A stretch of DNA of 64,000 bases, taken from Planctomycetota bacterium. Its GTDB lineage: Bacteria; Planctomycetota; Planctomycetia; Pirellulales; Pirellulaceae. This document shows positions 46,768-56,583 of this stretch, piece after piece. The DNA is taken from assembly GCA_016872725.1 (NCBI GenBank), contig VGZC01000033.1:1-64000 (forward strand), written 5' to 3'. Positions within the stretch are counted from its first letter, which is position 1, and each line of letters starts with the position of its first letter. The translations under genes were made by a program, and so were the position numbers. A model generated the notes under the pieces. That model ran no database searches, had not been told where the DNA came from, and was given only the letters and a program-made list of their open reading frames with translations.

Positions 46768-47787
46768 TCACTCGGACGGTCCCGTCGGCTCCGAGACTTC
46801 GACCGCCTTCACGTCGCCGTTCGCCGGAAGCTCGACGACGCACGATCCGCCGAGATTCGTTTCGATGCGGATCACGACCGCGATCTTGCCCGACTTCGCG
46901 GCGCGGAAGGTCATCGGGATGAAATGCGTCGCCTTCTCGGACTCCGAATCGACGTCGAAGCGGAATCCCTCGACGTCCGACGCGACGCTGACAACCTTGA
47001 AAGGCGTCTTGCCGCGGACCAGGATCTTCTTGGTGACCTCGTCGCCGACGCCGACCGATCCCAGAACGAGCGGAGTCGGGCTGACGGTCAATGCCGAACG
47101 GACGCGGCCCTCCACCGCCAACGGTATCGACTCGCGATACCCGTCATTGCTGACGAGGGTCAACTGGTCGTTGATGTAGCCGGCCTTCGCTCCTTTCTTG
47201 AGTCGCACGGTCATGTTGTATGCGACGTTGCCTCCTCGGCGGCCGGCTTCCTGAATCTCGACTTCAAGGTCTTCGTTCGCGCTTCGCACGTCGGTGATTC
47301 GCCAATCGGGGCGTCCGGCGTAGCTGACTCGCACCCGCGTTTCCGCGCCGGCTCCCTGGTCCACTTCTCCGAATTGAACGAGTCCCGGCTCAAACACGAT
47401 ATCGCTTCGGATGTAGCCCGAAACGTGAAGTTGCACTTCGGCGTAATAGGGCCGATCGATCGTCACGGTGAGGGTCGCGGACCGCGAACCGAGGAACGAG
47501 CGGGTATTGAACGTCGCGACGATGTCCGCCTTGTCCCACGTCTTCAGCGTGTCGACCGTCACCTCGGGCGACGTGCATCCGCAGCTCGAACGGACCCCCG
47601 CGATGTGGATCTCCTCTTTGTAGAGGTTCTGGAGCGTGAACCGGTGCTCGACCTTCGCTCCGCGCGCCACGACTCCAAATTCGTGGCTCGTTTCCTTGAA
47701 CATCTTGCGAGCCCATTCCTGGGCGCTCGCGACCGCGGGCGACAGGAGGATCACGATCAGCGCGAACCGCGCGACATGGCGTACCAC
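46768..47787 (-). CDS. Exported DUF1573 protein
   Basis: A 339-residue protein with a signal peptide (ARFALIVILLSPAVASA) and tandem immunoglobulin-like folds. The first domain has the DUF1573 signature FGVVARGAKVEHRFTLQN followed by SSCGCTSPE. The GTG at 47787 is chosen because GAGGA lies eight bases upstream; the longer frame has no signal at its start. Such proteins are abundant in planctomycetes and bacteroidetes, probably at the cell surface. It converges with the dehydrogenase gene, 22 bases away. Confidence 0.85.
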   Translation of the reverse strand: MVRHVARFALIVILLSPAVASAQEWARKMFKETSHEFGVVARGAKVEHRFTLQNLYKEEIHIAGVRSSCGCTSPEVTVDTLKTWDKADIVATFNTRSFLGSRSATLTVTIDRPYYAEVQLHVSGYIRSDIVFEPGLVQFGEVDQGAGAETRVRVSYAGRPDWRITDVRSANEDLEVEIQEAGRRGGNVAYNMTVRLKKGAKAGYINDQLTLVSNDGYRESIPLAVEGRVRSALTVSPTPLVLGSVGVGDEVTKKILVRGKTPFKVVSVASDVEGFRFDVDSESEKATHFIPMTFRAAKSGKIAVVIRIETNLGGSCVVELPANGDVKAVEVSEPTGPSE

Positions 47788-48108
47788 GGGTGGTTCCTCA
47801 ATGCGTGACTTCAGCCTTGATCCGGCCGGCGCCTCCGCCACCGTTGCGACTCCGCGCCCGGTGCGGACCATCCGCGGGTCCCGGCCGTCAGCGGTCTCGC
47901 CAGACCGCCCAAAGTACTACGCAACGTTAGCATCCTCAATTCGACAATTCGGCGGGTGGACCGGTAAACGACCATGCCGGCGGTCCATGAGGCCGCATTA
48001 TCCGAATATTCGACAAAATCCCGCACGGTCGGTAGCGTTTTTGAGGATTTTGGGACTGCGGATTTCCTGTTTTCACAGGACTCGCCCTGTTGCCGGCGCC
48101 GAGTCCTC
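47788..48108. other. Intergenic region with a possible promoter for DUF1573
   Basis: About 320 bases. On the minus strand TTGAGG (47939-47934), a 17-base spacer and TACTTT (47916-47911) form a moderate promoter match for the DUF1573 gene. A small hairpin, CCTGT-GAAA-ACAGG on the minus strand, lies near 48069-48082 without a T-run. No gene seen. Confidence 0.4.
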
Positions 48109-49419
48109 CTAGCGATCCGCGCTATCTTTCGGGACCGAATGCAGGCTCCGCCCGTTTCCCCGGCTCGCGCGCGAAGGCGCGCCACGGGGTTCGGAATGGA
48201 AGGTGCGGGTTCGCTCCCCATGGCCGTTCGCGCTCGGCCACTCCGTCGCTCGATCCGTGGCGGCCACGTCGAGCTGCACGAGGGGCGACGCCTGGGAAAA
48301 TCGGTTTGCCGATGGATCTCCCGATTCCGTGAAACCCGACTCCCAGTCGCTTGAACCTGAAATCGTGCCCGATGCATAGGGCGGTCGGTGGAGCCAATGC
48401 CGTTTGGACGCAGGATAGAAAACGATCCAACCGACGAAGATCGTCGTGGTGACCGCTCGCGAAAGGCCGATCCAGCCGTCGGGCAACACGGCGGATAGAT
48501 CGATCAGTGTTCCGTCCGTAGGAAAGGGGCCACATCCAAAAAGGGCTGGGATCCGGTACCAGTAATAACACGAAACGGTCGCGGCCGCGAAGACGCGGAC
48601 GAGTCGCCCTTCGTGACGCTTGGGAACGAGCCGGCGAATGCCGATAAAGGCGGCGAGCGTGGCGGACGCGCCAAGCAGAACGGGCGTTGAATCGGAAAGG
48701 GCGGACGACCATTCCCATCCGCCGACGTGGTCGGGCACGTGGAACCAACCCCAGACGAATCCCGGAAACGCGCCGACGAGCAACCACTCGGACGCGATCT
48801 GCGGGAAGCAGCTCGTGCCAAGCATCGGATGGATCGCATCCGTGGAATCGGGACACGGATTGGTGCATCGCTCGCACGCGTCGCAGTGGGCATTGTCCAC
48901 GGCGATCAGCGGCTTGGACCCGTAGAGCTTTTCGACGCCGTGGACCGGACAAAGTCCCGAGCACCAGCCGCTCTTCCATTCGAATACGGCTCCCATGGCG
49001 ATCGAAAGGGCGCCGAGCGCGGCGAGCACCGCGGCGGTCGACTGGGCGTTCGTGTTGAGCTCGAACCGCCGCCACAGCACGATGACGAAGAGCGCGACGA
49101 CGCCCGCGAAGTTGAGCCAGACACGGCTGAGCGGTGAGAGACTTCGTCGCGCCGAGAGTCCGGCATGCCGCGCGGCCACGGCCGTCGTCCCCAACGGACA
49201 GACGTTGCGCCACACGCCCGGCGCAAATACGATCAACGCGGGGGCGACGGGGATCAGGGTATTCCAAAGGGCCGCCAAGCCGACCTCGGGCAGAACGAAC
49301 AGGAGCGCGAAGATCGCCACGCCGATCAGCCACGCGGACACCTGGGCCAATCGCCAAGCCGACCTCGAACGAGCATTCAATGACGTCGCCAGTGATGGTG
49401 CGGGATCCTGCGGAGGCAT
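48109..49419 (-). CDS. Polyferredoxin-type membrane Fe-S protein
   Basis: A 436-residue membrane protein of the NapH/RdxA/CcoG-like group. Hydrophobic segments surround NVCPLGTTA and SGWCSGLCPVHGVEKLYG, and a ferredoxin-like HCDACERCTNPCPDS follows, enough for one or two 4Fe-4S clusters. More membrane segments come after residue 220. The last 80 residues are hydrophilic and low in complexity. The family carries electrons across or along the membrane, often to a periplasmic reductase. AGGA lies six bases before the ATG. The neighbouring haem proteins make an electron-transfer role plausible here. Confidence 0.8.
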   Translation of the reverse strand: MPPQDPAPSLATSLNARSRSAWRLAQVSAWLIGVAIFALLFVLPEVGLAALWNTLIPVAPALIVFAPGVWRNVCPLGTTAVAARHAGLSARRSLSPLSRVWLNFAGVVALFVIVLWRRFELNTNAQSTAAVLAALGALSIAMGAVFEWKSGWCSGLCPVHGVEKLYGSKPLIAVDNAHCDACERCTNPCPDSTDAIHPMLGTSCFPQIASEWLLVGAFPGFVWGWFHVPDHVGGWEWSSALSDSTPVLLGASATLAAFIGIRRLVPKRHEGRLVRVFAAATVSCYYWYRIPALFGCGPFPTDGTLIDLSAVLPDGWIGLSRAVTTTIFVGWIVFYPASKRHWLHRPPYASGTISGSSDWESGFTESGDPSANRFSQASPLVQLDVAATDRATEWPSANGHGERTRTFHSEPRGAPSRASRGNGRSLHSVPKDSADR

Positions 49420-49594
49420 GGCTGTCCTTCATGGAACTCGGAGGGTGTCGAGCGGATTCGCTTTCGCGGGTGTGGGGTACCGGTGGGAACCTACTCCGAG
49501 TGTAACTTCCAACCGCACGGGAATCCACAACCGGACAGTCGCCGTGTGGAAAGGCCCGCAAGGCCCGGTCGGATTCGTCGCCCCCCGCCCGAAC

Positions 49595-50365
49595 TCACGG
49601 AGCCTCGGGCGCGATCTGCTCGGGGGCCGTGATTCCCGGCGGAAGTTCGAGGATCCGGATGGTGCGGAAGTGGATTTCGGACCCTTCCGATTCGAGGCAC
49701 AGATAACCTTTGCGCATTGAGGAATCGCGAATGGAATTGACGAACTTGCCGTTGATGGAGAGTTTCACCGTTCCATCCGCGCAAACGACGTCGTACGTAT
49801 TCCATTCTCCCTTTCCCTTGCAGCGCAGCTCGCGCGACATGCTGCGGGTTCCTCGCGGGTTATCCGGCGTCGCCGTCAGGCCGTTCGCGCCGAACAACTC
49901 GCCCGAGATGTATCCGATATGCTGCGGAGCGCCGTCCGGCGTCCGGTGGAGCCGGATCCACTCGAGTTCTAGCATCTGCACTTCCATCCCCTTGGGGAGT
50001 CGGCGGTCCGCCGGGACCGACCCCTCGCTCCAAACAAAGACGCCCGAGTTGCCTCCCGCCTCCATGTGCCGCCATTCGATGTGCAGGATGAAGTTCTCGT
50101 ATTGCTTCGCCGACCGCATGACGCCGATCGGTTGCCCGGTGCAAACGAGCAGACCGTCGTTGACCGTCCACGTATCGTCGGCCGTGTTGACGTTGACCCA
50201 GCCCGTCAAGTCCTTTCCGTTGAACAGGTCGACAAACGCGGGGGCGGATGCCTGTGGGGTCTCCGCGGCGGGATCATCGGCCTGAGCCCGTGAAAAGACC
50301 GCTCCAACCGCCATGCCGCAGGCAACGATCATCGCGAGGATCGGATTGTCAGTCGAACGACTCAT
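49595..50365 (-). CDS. DUF1080 exported protein (3-keto-disaccharide hydrolase family)
   Basis: A 256-residue protein with a signal peptide ([21 protein letters not shown]) and a full DUF1080 domain: [68 protein letters not shown] and [19 protein letters not shown]. It matches the core family better than the DUF1080-like protein at 35.2 kb. The family includes hydrolases of 3-keto-glycosides. It is on the same strand as the polyferredoxin gene, 175 bases upstream of it. Confidence 0.9.
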   Translation of the reverse strand: MSRSTDNPILAMIVACGMAVGAVFSRAQADDPAAETPQASAPAFVDLFNGKDLTGWVNVNTADDTWTVNDGLLVCTGQPIGVMRSAKQYENFILHIEWRHMEAGGNSGVFVWSEGSVPADRRLPKGMEVQMLELEWIRLHRTPDGAPQHIGYISGELFGANGLTATPDNPRGTRSMSRELRCKGKGEWNTYDVVCADGTVKLSINGKFVNSIRDSSMRKGYLCLESEGSEIHFRTIRILELPPGITAPEQIAPEAP

Positions 50366-50716
50366 CGGAATTTCGCTCCCTAACGCGTTTTCGAACGTTG
50401 CGAATGGTGAATCGACCACTCCATCTCTATCCAACGTGCCCGTAGACGATGTCCGCACATCCGAGGCCGCGTATCCGCTCGGTTGAAGAACGTCCAAGGG
50501 CCTCGGCGGTCAGCATAGGCCCGCGCGAAGTCGCCTGCCACCCCCGAATGCCGGTCGGCAGGCCCTTTGTTGCGGCCTGGAAAGCGGGTATACTGGACCG
50601 GCCGTGCGGCGGCGGGTTCTCTCCGAAAGAGCCGTTGTCCGCGGACCTTCCAACGTTGACCACCCTGCCTTGGCGCACGGTGCGCCGCATTGTCCACCTT
50701 GAATGAGGAACCCGCC
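50366..50716. other. Divergent intergenic region with a promoter
   Basis: About 350 bases between the DUF1080 gene (minus) and the coiled-coil gene (plus). On the plus strand TTGTTG (50567-50572), a 16-base spacer and TATACT (50589-50594) are a fair promoter match for the coiled-coil gene. No other feature was recognised. Confidence 0.45.
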
Positions 50717-51400
50717 ATGCGATGGGTCGTCGTTTCGTTCGCGTGCGCGTTCGCCGCGCTGTCGACAGCACCCACTTCCTGCCAAGCCCAGATCTTCCGT
50801 CGCGTTTGGGAGCGGCGCAAGGCCGAAGTCCGCTCGGAACTGCTCGGCGAATTGTCGTCGAAAATGGACGCGGACCTGGAGCGCGAGGTCGCCGCGGCCC
50901 AAGCTCGGTTGCGCGACGCGGCCGCCGATCAGATCCGCAAGCAGGGCGACGCCCTTTCCGGCGAAGTACGCCAACAGGTCGGCGCGCTGCAACAGGAGTC
51001 GATTCAGACGGTGAATGCCGAAGCCGAGAAGATCGAGTCGCGGATGCAGGCCAAAGTCGCCGAAATGGCTCAGCAATACGAACAGCAGCTCGCCCAGCTC
51101 CGCGCCGAACACCAGGAGAAACTCCAAGCGGCCGCCGCGAAGCTCCAATCGGATTTCGAGGCCCGGTCGGCCGAGATGGCCAAGTCGACGGAGCAGCGCG
51201 TCGCGGGCGTGACGGACCAACTCAAGGCCGATATCGCGGCCGCCGTCGAGAAACTCGCCCGGTCGAATCCGCCTCCGGCGCCCGAAACGCCGGCCAAACC
51301 CAAGGAAGAACCGGCTCCGACCGCTCCTCCCGCTCCCGTCACCGAGTCCAAGCCGGGTGACGGGAACTCGGGTGACGGACCGTCGGGAGGTGACAAATAG
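50717..51400 (+). CDS. Exported coiled-coil protein
   Basis: A 227-residue protein with a signal peptide (VVVSFACAFAALSTAPTSCQA) and a long alpha-helical, Gln/Ala/Glu-rich coiled coil (about 30-185) with repeated patterns such as AAQARLRDAAADQIR and QQYEQQLAQLRAEHQEKL. The C-terminus (about 190-227) is Pro/Lys-rich, then Gly/Asp-rich. There is no catalytic motif. It may have a structural role in the envelope. GAGGA lies before the ATG, and a promoter with TATACT lies about 120 bases upstream. Confidence 0.8.
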   Translation: MRWVVVSFACAFAALSTAPTSCQAQIFRRVWERRKAEVRSELLGELSSKMDADLEREVAAAQARLRDAAADQIRKQGDALSGEVRQQVGALQQESIQTVNAEAEKIESRMQAKVAEMAQQYEQQLAQLRAEHQEKLQAAAAKLQSDFEARSAEMAKSTEQRVAGVTDQLKADIAAAVEKLARSNPPPAPETPAKPKEEPAPTAPPAPVTESKPGDGNSGDGPSGGDK

Positions 51401-51507
51401 CCGTCACCTGATCGAATGCCGCGAGGCACGGCGCGGCATGTTCGCGATTCCCCGCGAGCGCTCGGCGGCCGCCATGGCTTCATCGAGCGGTTCGCGCCGG
51501 TCGAGCC

Positions 51508-52251
51508 TTAGGGCGGCGGCGTCCGGCGCGGGATGGGAACGAGCATCGACGTGCGCGACCGATAGGCGCGATAGTCGTCGCCATGCGCGTGGATCAGATC
51601 CCGCTCTTCGAGCTGGATGGCGACGAGGATATACGCCGTCGTGACCGCGGCGAACAGGAAACGGCCGATCGACATGGCGGGCGTCGCCCAGAACGCGATG
51701 ATGAACCCGAGCATGATCGGATGCCGAATCCAGCGGTAAAGGTAGGGCGTCATGAACGGAGTCGGTGCGTCCTTCCAGCCGGCGAAATGACCGTAGGTCT
51801 GCCGGAGGCCGAACAAGTCGAAGTGGTCGATCATGAACGTCGCGCCGAGGACGACCAGCCAGCCGGCCGCGGAAATCCCATGGACCGCCGCGATGATCGC
51901 GGGGTTCGTGACGGCCCAGACCGGCTGCGGTAAGGGCCGCCATTGCCAATAGAGGAGCAGAAGCAACAGGCTCGCGACGAGCACGTACGTGCTCCGTTCC
52001 ATGGGGGCCGCGATGACGCGGGTCCACCATCGCTTGAACGCGGGCCTCGCCATCACGCTGTGCTGAACGGCGAACAACGCGAGCAGGAGCATGTTGACGA
52101 GAATCGACGCGGCGGGAGACCCGGTGGGTCCCGAGTCGATCGACTTCGGTACGACCTGGTTCGCGAGGAATCCGATCGCGTAAAGAAACGACGCGAGGAA
52201 AATCAGATAGGAAACGATTCCGTAGGCGAGGACCGCTGCGCGTCGACGCAT
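51508..52251 (-). CDS. MddA-like methanethiol S-methyltransferase (NnrU/isoprenylcysteine methyltransferase superfamily)
   Basis: A 247-residue membrane protein with six hydrophobic segments. The C-terminal SAM-binding part has LYRWIRHPIMLGFIIAFWATP (RHPxxxG) and AYILVAIQLEERDLIHAHGDDYRAYRSR, the pattern of the ICMT/PEMT superfamily. The N-terminal part (YLIFLASFLYAIGFLAN and FAVQHSVMARPAFKRWW) matches MddA, which methylates methanethiol to dimethylsulfide. The ATG at 52251 is spaced nine bases from GGAG; an ATG at 52257 is too close to it. It converges with the coiled-coil gene. Function assigned from family resemblance only. Confidence 0.75.
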   Translation of the reverse strand: MRRRAAVLAYGIVSYLIFLASFLYAIGFLANQVVPKSIDSGPTGSPAASILVNMLLLALFAVQHSVMARPAFKRWWTRVIAAPMERSTYVLVASLLLLLLYWQWRPLPQPVWAVTNPAIIAAVHGISAAGWLVVLGATFMIDHFDLFGLRQTYGHFAGWKDAPTPFMTPYLYRWIRHPIMLGFIIAFWATPAMSIGRFLFAAVTTAYILVAIQLEERDLIHAHGDDYRAYRSRTSMLVPIPRRTPPP

Positions 52252-52485
52252 GGCCATGGGCTCCTCGAATGAGGTTGCGGGTCCGCGGTCCGGGCCATTG
52301 TCGCCGAAGCGGGCGCATTCCGCCACCGCGTGCTCGATTCCGCGTCCGCCTCGTTCTCCTTATGCGCCGATGTCGCGCGATGTCTCCTCGTGTGGCGGGA
52401 ATCGGTGGCGGCGGCCACCGCGCCGCGTTACACTCGTTTTCGCGTTCGCGGTGGCTCCAAGACCGTTTCGACCGGGGATTCGGCC

Positions 52486-55400
52486 ATGCGGTGGCGTCGT
52501 CTTCTTGCATGGGTCTGCTGCGCGTTGGGCTCGACCGCATCGGCGGGCGAATGGCCCCGGGAGCTCAAGGCGTACCGGGGCGCGACGCCCGTGACCGACG
52601 GCGTCCTGGCCCCGTCCGAATGGGAGGACGCGACGCGATTCGAGGGCGTGTCGGGGTGGACGTCCGAGTTCACGCCGACGACGCGCGCCGACGACCTTTC
52701 GCTCCGCGGTTGGGTCAAGTACGACGCGGCCTCGATTCATTTCGCATTCGACGTCACCGATGATGTGCTGTACGGAATCGACACCCCGCGCTGGTTGCCG
52801 GAGGAGAACCCGCGCGCCCATGAACTCACGCGGGAAGGCTGGCCGTGGTTCGGCGACGAAATGGAGTTGCTCGTCAACGCGTCCAATGTCTGGCGCGACG
52901 ATGAAGACGCGGCCGGTAACGGCTCGTCCTGGCAGATGGTCTGCAATCTGACCAAGTCCCGGCTCGACGGCGCCGGTGCCGGCGGATTGCTCGAAGGCGA
53001 GCCTCGCTCGGATGAGCGCGCCTGGAACACCTATCGGCATTGGATCGAATCAGGCGCGATGCGCGCCGCGGCGAAGCCCAAGATCGAGGGCAAAGGCTAC
53101 ACGATCGAGTGGGCCATCCAATTCAATCCGTGTCTCGAAACGGCGCCGGGTGTGTTCTTTCGGCCGACCGATCGGCCGGTTCCCGTTGGTCTGAATATCG
53201 CCGTCGGTGATCTGGACGAAGCGGCGAAGGGCGCCGGGAACTTCGGGCACTTCCATCACGAGGAGTGGTTCGCTGGAGAAAAGGGGAAGCGGACGAACGT
53301 GCGGCAATGGGGCACGCTCTGGCTCATGCCCGACGGCCAAACTCCCTTTCCCGAGCCGACGGACAGTCCGAGCGAGCGGGATCGACGTCCCTTCGACGCC
53401 GCCGAAGCGGCCCGGCGCATGCGTGTGCCCGAGGGTTTTCGGGTGACCGTGTTCGCGTCGGAACCCGATGTGCGCAATCCGATCGCCATGGCGTGGGATG
53501 ACCGGGGACGCATCTGGATCGCCGAGAACTACACCTATTCCGATGGTTCGCAACGGTTCGATCTCACGCTTCGGGACCGTGTGCTGATCCTGGAGGACAA
53601 CGACGGGGACGGACGCGCGGATCAACGCAAGGTCTTCCTCGATTCGGTGCAAATGCTCACGAGTGTCGAGGTCGGACGCGGCGGAGTCTGGCTCCTTTGC
53701 CCGCCGCGACTCCTGTTCGTTCCGGACGCCGACACGAACGGCGTGCCCGACGGACCACCCCGCGTCGTGCTCGACGGTTTCGACGTCGCTCGCGACAACT
53801 ACCACAACTTCGCCAACGGTCTGCGATGGGGGCCCGATGGTTGGCTTTATGGACGGTGCGGCCATTCCTGCCCAGGGAAGTTGGGTGTTCCCGGAACGCC
53901 CGACGCCGAACGCGTCCCGATCGACGGTGGCATCTGGCGGTTCGATCCCGAACGGAACGTCGTCGAGGTCCTTTGTCACGGAACGGTCAATCCGTGGGGG
54001 CACGACTGGGACGCGAACGGCGAGCTCTTCTTCATCAACACGGTGATCGGCCATCTTTGGCACGCTATTCCAGGCAGCCATTTCAAGGAGTCGTTCGGCG
54101 AGAGCCAAAACGTGGCCGTGTACGAACGCATGGATACGATCGCCGACCATTACCATTTCGACGTGAAGGGCGGATGGAGCGCGAGCCGTGATGGCAAGGC
54201 CAACGAACGGGGAGGAGGCCACGCGCATATCGGCATGGCGATCTATCAGGGCACGACGTGGCCCGAAGCCTACCGAGGTCGATTGATGACGCTGAACATG
54301 CACGGCCTACGCGTGAACGTCGACCGGTTGGAGCGGTTAGGCGCCGGGTTCGTCGGTCGCCATGAACCGGATTTCCTGATCGCCGAGGACCCGTTCTTTC
54401 GAGGTATCGACCTGAGTATGGGTCCGGACGGCAACGTGTTCGTGCTCGACTGGAGCGATATCGGAGAGTGCCACGAGCACGACGGAATCCACCGAACAAG
54501 CGGCCGGATCTATAAGGTGTCGTACGGCGAAACGCGTGCGTCCGGTCCGGTCGTGAAGCCCGCATGCTTGGCGGGCGGCGGGCGATTGCCTCGACTTTGG
54601 AAGGCCTATCAAGGGGGGCGGACGACGCCGGACGCGTTGCGCGGTCTGCTGCGGGATCCGGACGAGTCGATGCGCGTTTGGGCCATTCGCCTGCTGACCG
54701 ATCATTGGCCGCTCGATACGCTCGTCGGTCCACCGGCCCGCGCCCGATATCCCGAGGATGACGTAACCCGTGCCGAGTTCATTCGGATGGCGCGGGAAGA
54801 CGATTCGGGATTGGTTCTCCTCGTGTTGGCGTCGACCCTTCAGCGTTTGGCCGTTCCGCATCGGCCGGAGCTTGCGATCGAACTGGTCCGGCGCTCCGCC
54901 TTCGCGCGGGATCCCGCCTTGCCGTTCCTGGTCTGGTACGGGTTGATGCCGGTCGGCGACGCGGACCCCGAGGCGCTCGTACGAATCGCGCGGGAATGCC
55001 GTTTGCCGGCCGTCACGCGCTGGACGGCGCGGAATCTGGCGAGCCGAATCGACGCGGCGCCAAGCCCCATCGACCACCTGCTCCGGGTTGCCGAGACGCT
55101 TCCCGAGGACACCCGCGAGGGCGTGGTCGAGGGGCTGGTCGACGCGATGCGGGGCCGGCGGAAGGTCGAGGAACCCGCGTACTGGTCGGAATTCGTCGCG
55201 ACGCCGACCGCGCGCCGCGCGGCCGACCGGGTCCGCGAGCTGAGCATTGTGTTCGGAGACGGCCGCGCGCTCGACGAGATCCGGCAACTCGCCCTCGACG
55301 GCAAGGCCGAGTTCGCGTCGCGCGCGAGGGCGCTCGAGTCGTTGATCGAAGCCGACCCCGAGGACCTTCGCGCGGTTTGCGAAGCGCTGCTCGACACGCG

Positions 55401-56163
55401 CGGATTGAACACGATCGCGATGAGGGGCCTCGCGCGGTTCGATGATCCCGAGATCGGCCGCCGGATCGCCGCGCGCTACGCCCGCTTCCATCCCGACGAT
55501 CGCCCCGCCGTGCTGGAACTGCTCGCGTCCCGTCCCATATTCGCCACCGCGTTGCTCGACGCATTGGCCGCCGGGCGGAATGCGATTCCGCGTTCGGATC
55601 TCAAACCGTTCCACGTTCGCCAGATCCACGCGTTGGGCGACGCGGCCTTGCGCGACCGGTTGAAACAGGTATGGGGCGAAGTTCGCGAAACGCCCGAAGA
55701 ACGGCGCCGCGCGATCGAATCGCTCCAAACGAGGCTGACTCCCGACGTGCTTGGCGACGCCGACTTGACGCGCGGCGTTCGCCTCTTCCAGGCCAACTGC
55801 GCCTTATGCCATGTCCTCCGCGGCGAAGGCCGCGCGACGGGACCCGACCTGACCGGAGCCCAACGTTCGAACCTGAACTACTTGCTCGAACATATCATCG
55901 ACCCATCGGCGATCGTCGGGAAGGACTATCGCATGTCGGTCGTCGGGTTGCGGGACGGCCGTGTGCTCAATGGATTGGTTGTTTCTCGAAACGACCGTGT
56001 CTTGACGCTGCAGACCGCGACGCGCACCGAGACGATTCCCATGTCCGAGGTCGAATCGACGCGCGAGACGCCGCAATCGGCGATGCCGGACGGCTTGCTC
56101 GATTCCATGGCGCTTGACGAAATACGCGACCTGATCGCCTACCTGATGAGCGATGCGGGATAG
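52486..56163 (+). CDS. PVC-type dehydrogenase: CBM9-like, propeller, HEAT and cytochrome c domains
   Basis: A 1225-residue exported protein. After a signal peptide (about 1-21) a CBM9/DOMON-like sugar-binding domain (about 25-280) is followed by a propeller (about 300-700) of the planctomycete membrane-bound dehydrogenase group: FRVTVFASEPDVRNPIAMAWD, RIWIAENYTY, NFANGLRWGPDGWLYGRCG and NPWGHDWDANGELFFINTV. HEAT-like repeats follow (about 740-1080) and a C-terminal cytochrome with CALCH (Cys1105) and the ending GKDYRMSVVGLRDGRVLNGLV. The CBM9 fusion suggests a carbohydrate substrate. It is divergent from the mddA-like gene. Confidence 0.87.
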   Translation: MRWRRLLAWVCCALGSTASAGEWPRELKAYRGATPVTDGVLAPSEWEDATRFEGVSGWTSEFTPTTRADDLSLRGWVKYDAASIHFAFDVTDDVLYGIDTPRWLPEENPRAHELTREGWPWFGDEMELLVNASNVWRDDEDAAGNGSSWQMVCNLTKSRLDGAGAGGLLEGEPRSDERAWNTYRHWIESGAMRAAAKPKIEGKGYTIEWAIQFNPCLETAPGVFFRPTDRPVPVGLNIAVGDLDEAAKGAGNFGHFHHEEWFAGEKGKRTNVRQWGTLWLMPDGQTPFPEPTDSPSERDRRPFDAAEAARRMRVPEGFRVTVFASEPDVRNPIAMAWDDRGRIWIAENYTYSDGSQRFDLTLRDRVLILEDNDGDGRADQRKVFLDSVQMLTSVEVGRGGVWLLCPPRLLFVPDADTNGVPDGPPRVVLDGFDVARDNYHNFANGLRWGPDGWLYGRCGHSCPGKLGVPGTPDAERVPIDGGIWRFDPERNVVEVLCHGTVNPWGHDWDANGELFFINTVIGHLWHAIPGSHFKESFGESQNVAVYERMDTIADHYHFDVKGGWSASRDGKANERGGGHAHIGMAIYQGTTWPEAYRGRLMTLNMHGLRVNVDRLERLGAGFVGRHEPDFLIAEDPFFRGIDLSMGPDGNVFVLDWSDIGECHEHDGIHRTSGRIYKVSYGETRASGPVVKPACLAGGGRLPRLWKAYQGGRTTPDALRGLLRDPDESMRVWAIRLLTDHWPLDTLVGPPARARYPEDDVTRAEFIRMAREDDSGLVLLVLASTLQRLAVPHRPELAIELVRRSAFARDPALPFLVWYGLMPVGDADPEALVRIARECRLPAVTRWTARNLASRIDAAPSPIDHLLRVAETLPEDTREGVVEGLVDAMRGRRKVEEPAYWSEFVATPTARRAADRVRELSIVFGDGRALDEIRQLALDGKAEFASRARALESLIEADPEDLRAVCEALLDTRGLNTIAMRGLARFDDPEIGRRIAARYARFHPDDRPAVLELLASRPIFATALLDALAAGRNAIPRSDLKPFHVRQIHALGDAALRDRLKQVWGEVRETPEERRRAIESLQTRLTPDVLGDADLTRGVRLFQANCALCHVLRGEGRATGPDLTGAQRSNLNYLLEHIIDPSAIVGKDYRMSVVGLRDGRVLNGLVVSRNDRVLTLQTATRTETIPMSEVESTRETPQSAMPDGLLDSMALDEIRDLIAYLMSDAG

Positions 56164-56208
56164 AGCGGACCTATTGCGACTTCGACGGAAACACGGTCCA
56201 ACTCCCGT

Positions 56209-56583
56209 TCACGATGAAAACAGATCACGCGCTCCCGTTCCCGTGCGATGCGGTTCGTCGGAGGGGCCGTTGAGCTCGATGCGGCGCGGCGCGAGGGTCC
56301 GTTCCTTCGAATGGAAGCGATCGGACGCGAGTTCCCAAAGCCACCATTGAACGAACAGGAGCACGGCCGGAACGCTGAGCACGACCGCCTGTTCCAGGCG
56401 GCTCACCTCGCCGATTCCCAGCGCGGCCGAAATAACCTGGTACGCTCCCCTCGCGATCCCCACGTTGATCCACAGCAGGACGATGGTCGCGATGCATGTC
56501 GCGATCCAGTTCGCGCACCCTTCGCCGGAGGACCTCCGTCGCCGACGCGCCATGCGGCGTCGAATTGCCGTGCGCCGGATCAT
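56209..56583 (-). CDS. Small membrane protein coupled to the OleC-like gene
   Basis: A 124-residue protein with an arginine-rich N-terminus and two membrane segments (WIATCIATIVLLWINVGIA and LEQAVVLSVPAVLLFVQWWLW). The ATG at 56583 overlaps the stop of the OleC-like gene (ATGA), so the two are translationally coupled; an internal ATG at 56553 is possible. Not recognised as a known family. It may anchor or assist the adenylating enzyme, by context only. It converges with the dehydrogenase gene, 45 bases away. Confidence 0.6.
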   Translation of the reverse strand: MIRRTAIRRRMARRRRRSSGEGCANWIATCIATIVLLWINVGIARGAYQVISAALGIGEVSRLEQAVVLSVPAVLLFVQWWLWELASDRFHSKERTLAPRRIELNGPSDEPHRTGTGARDLFSS

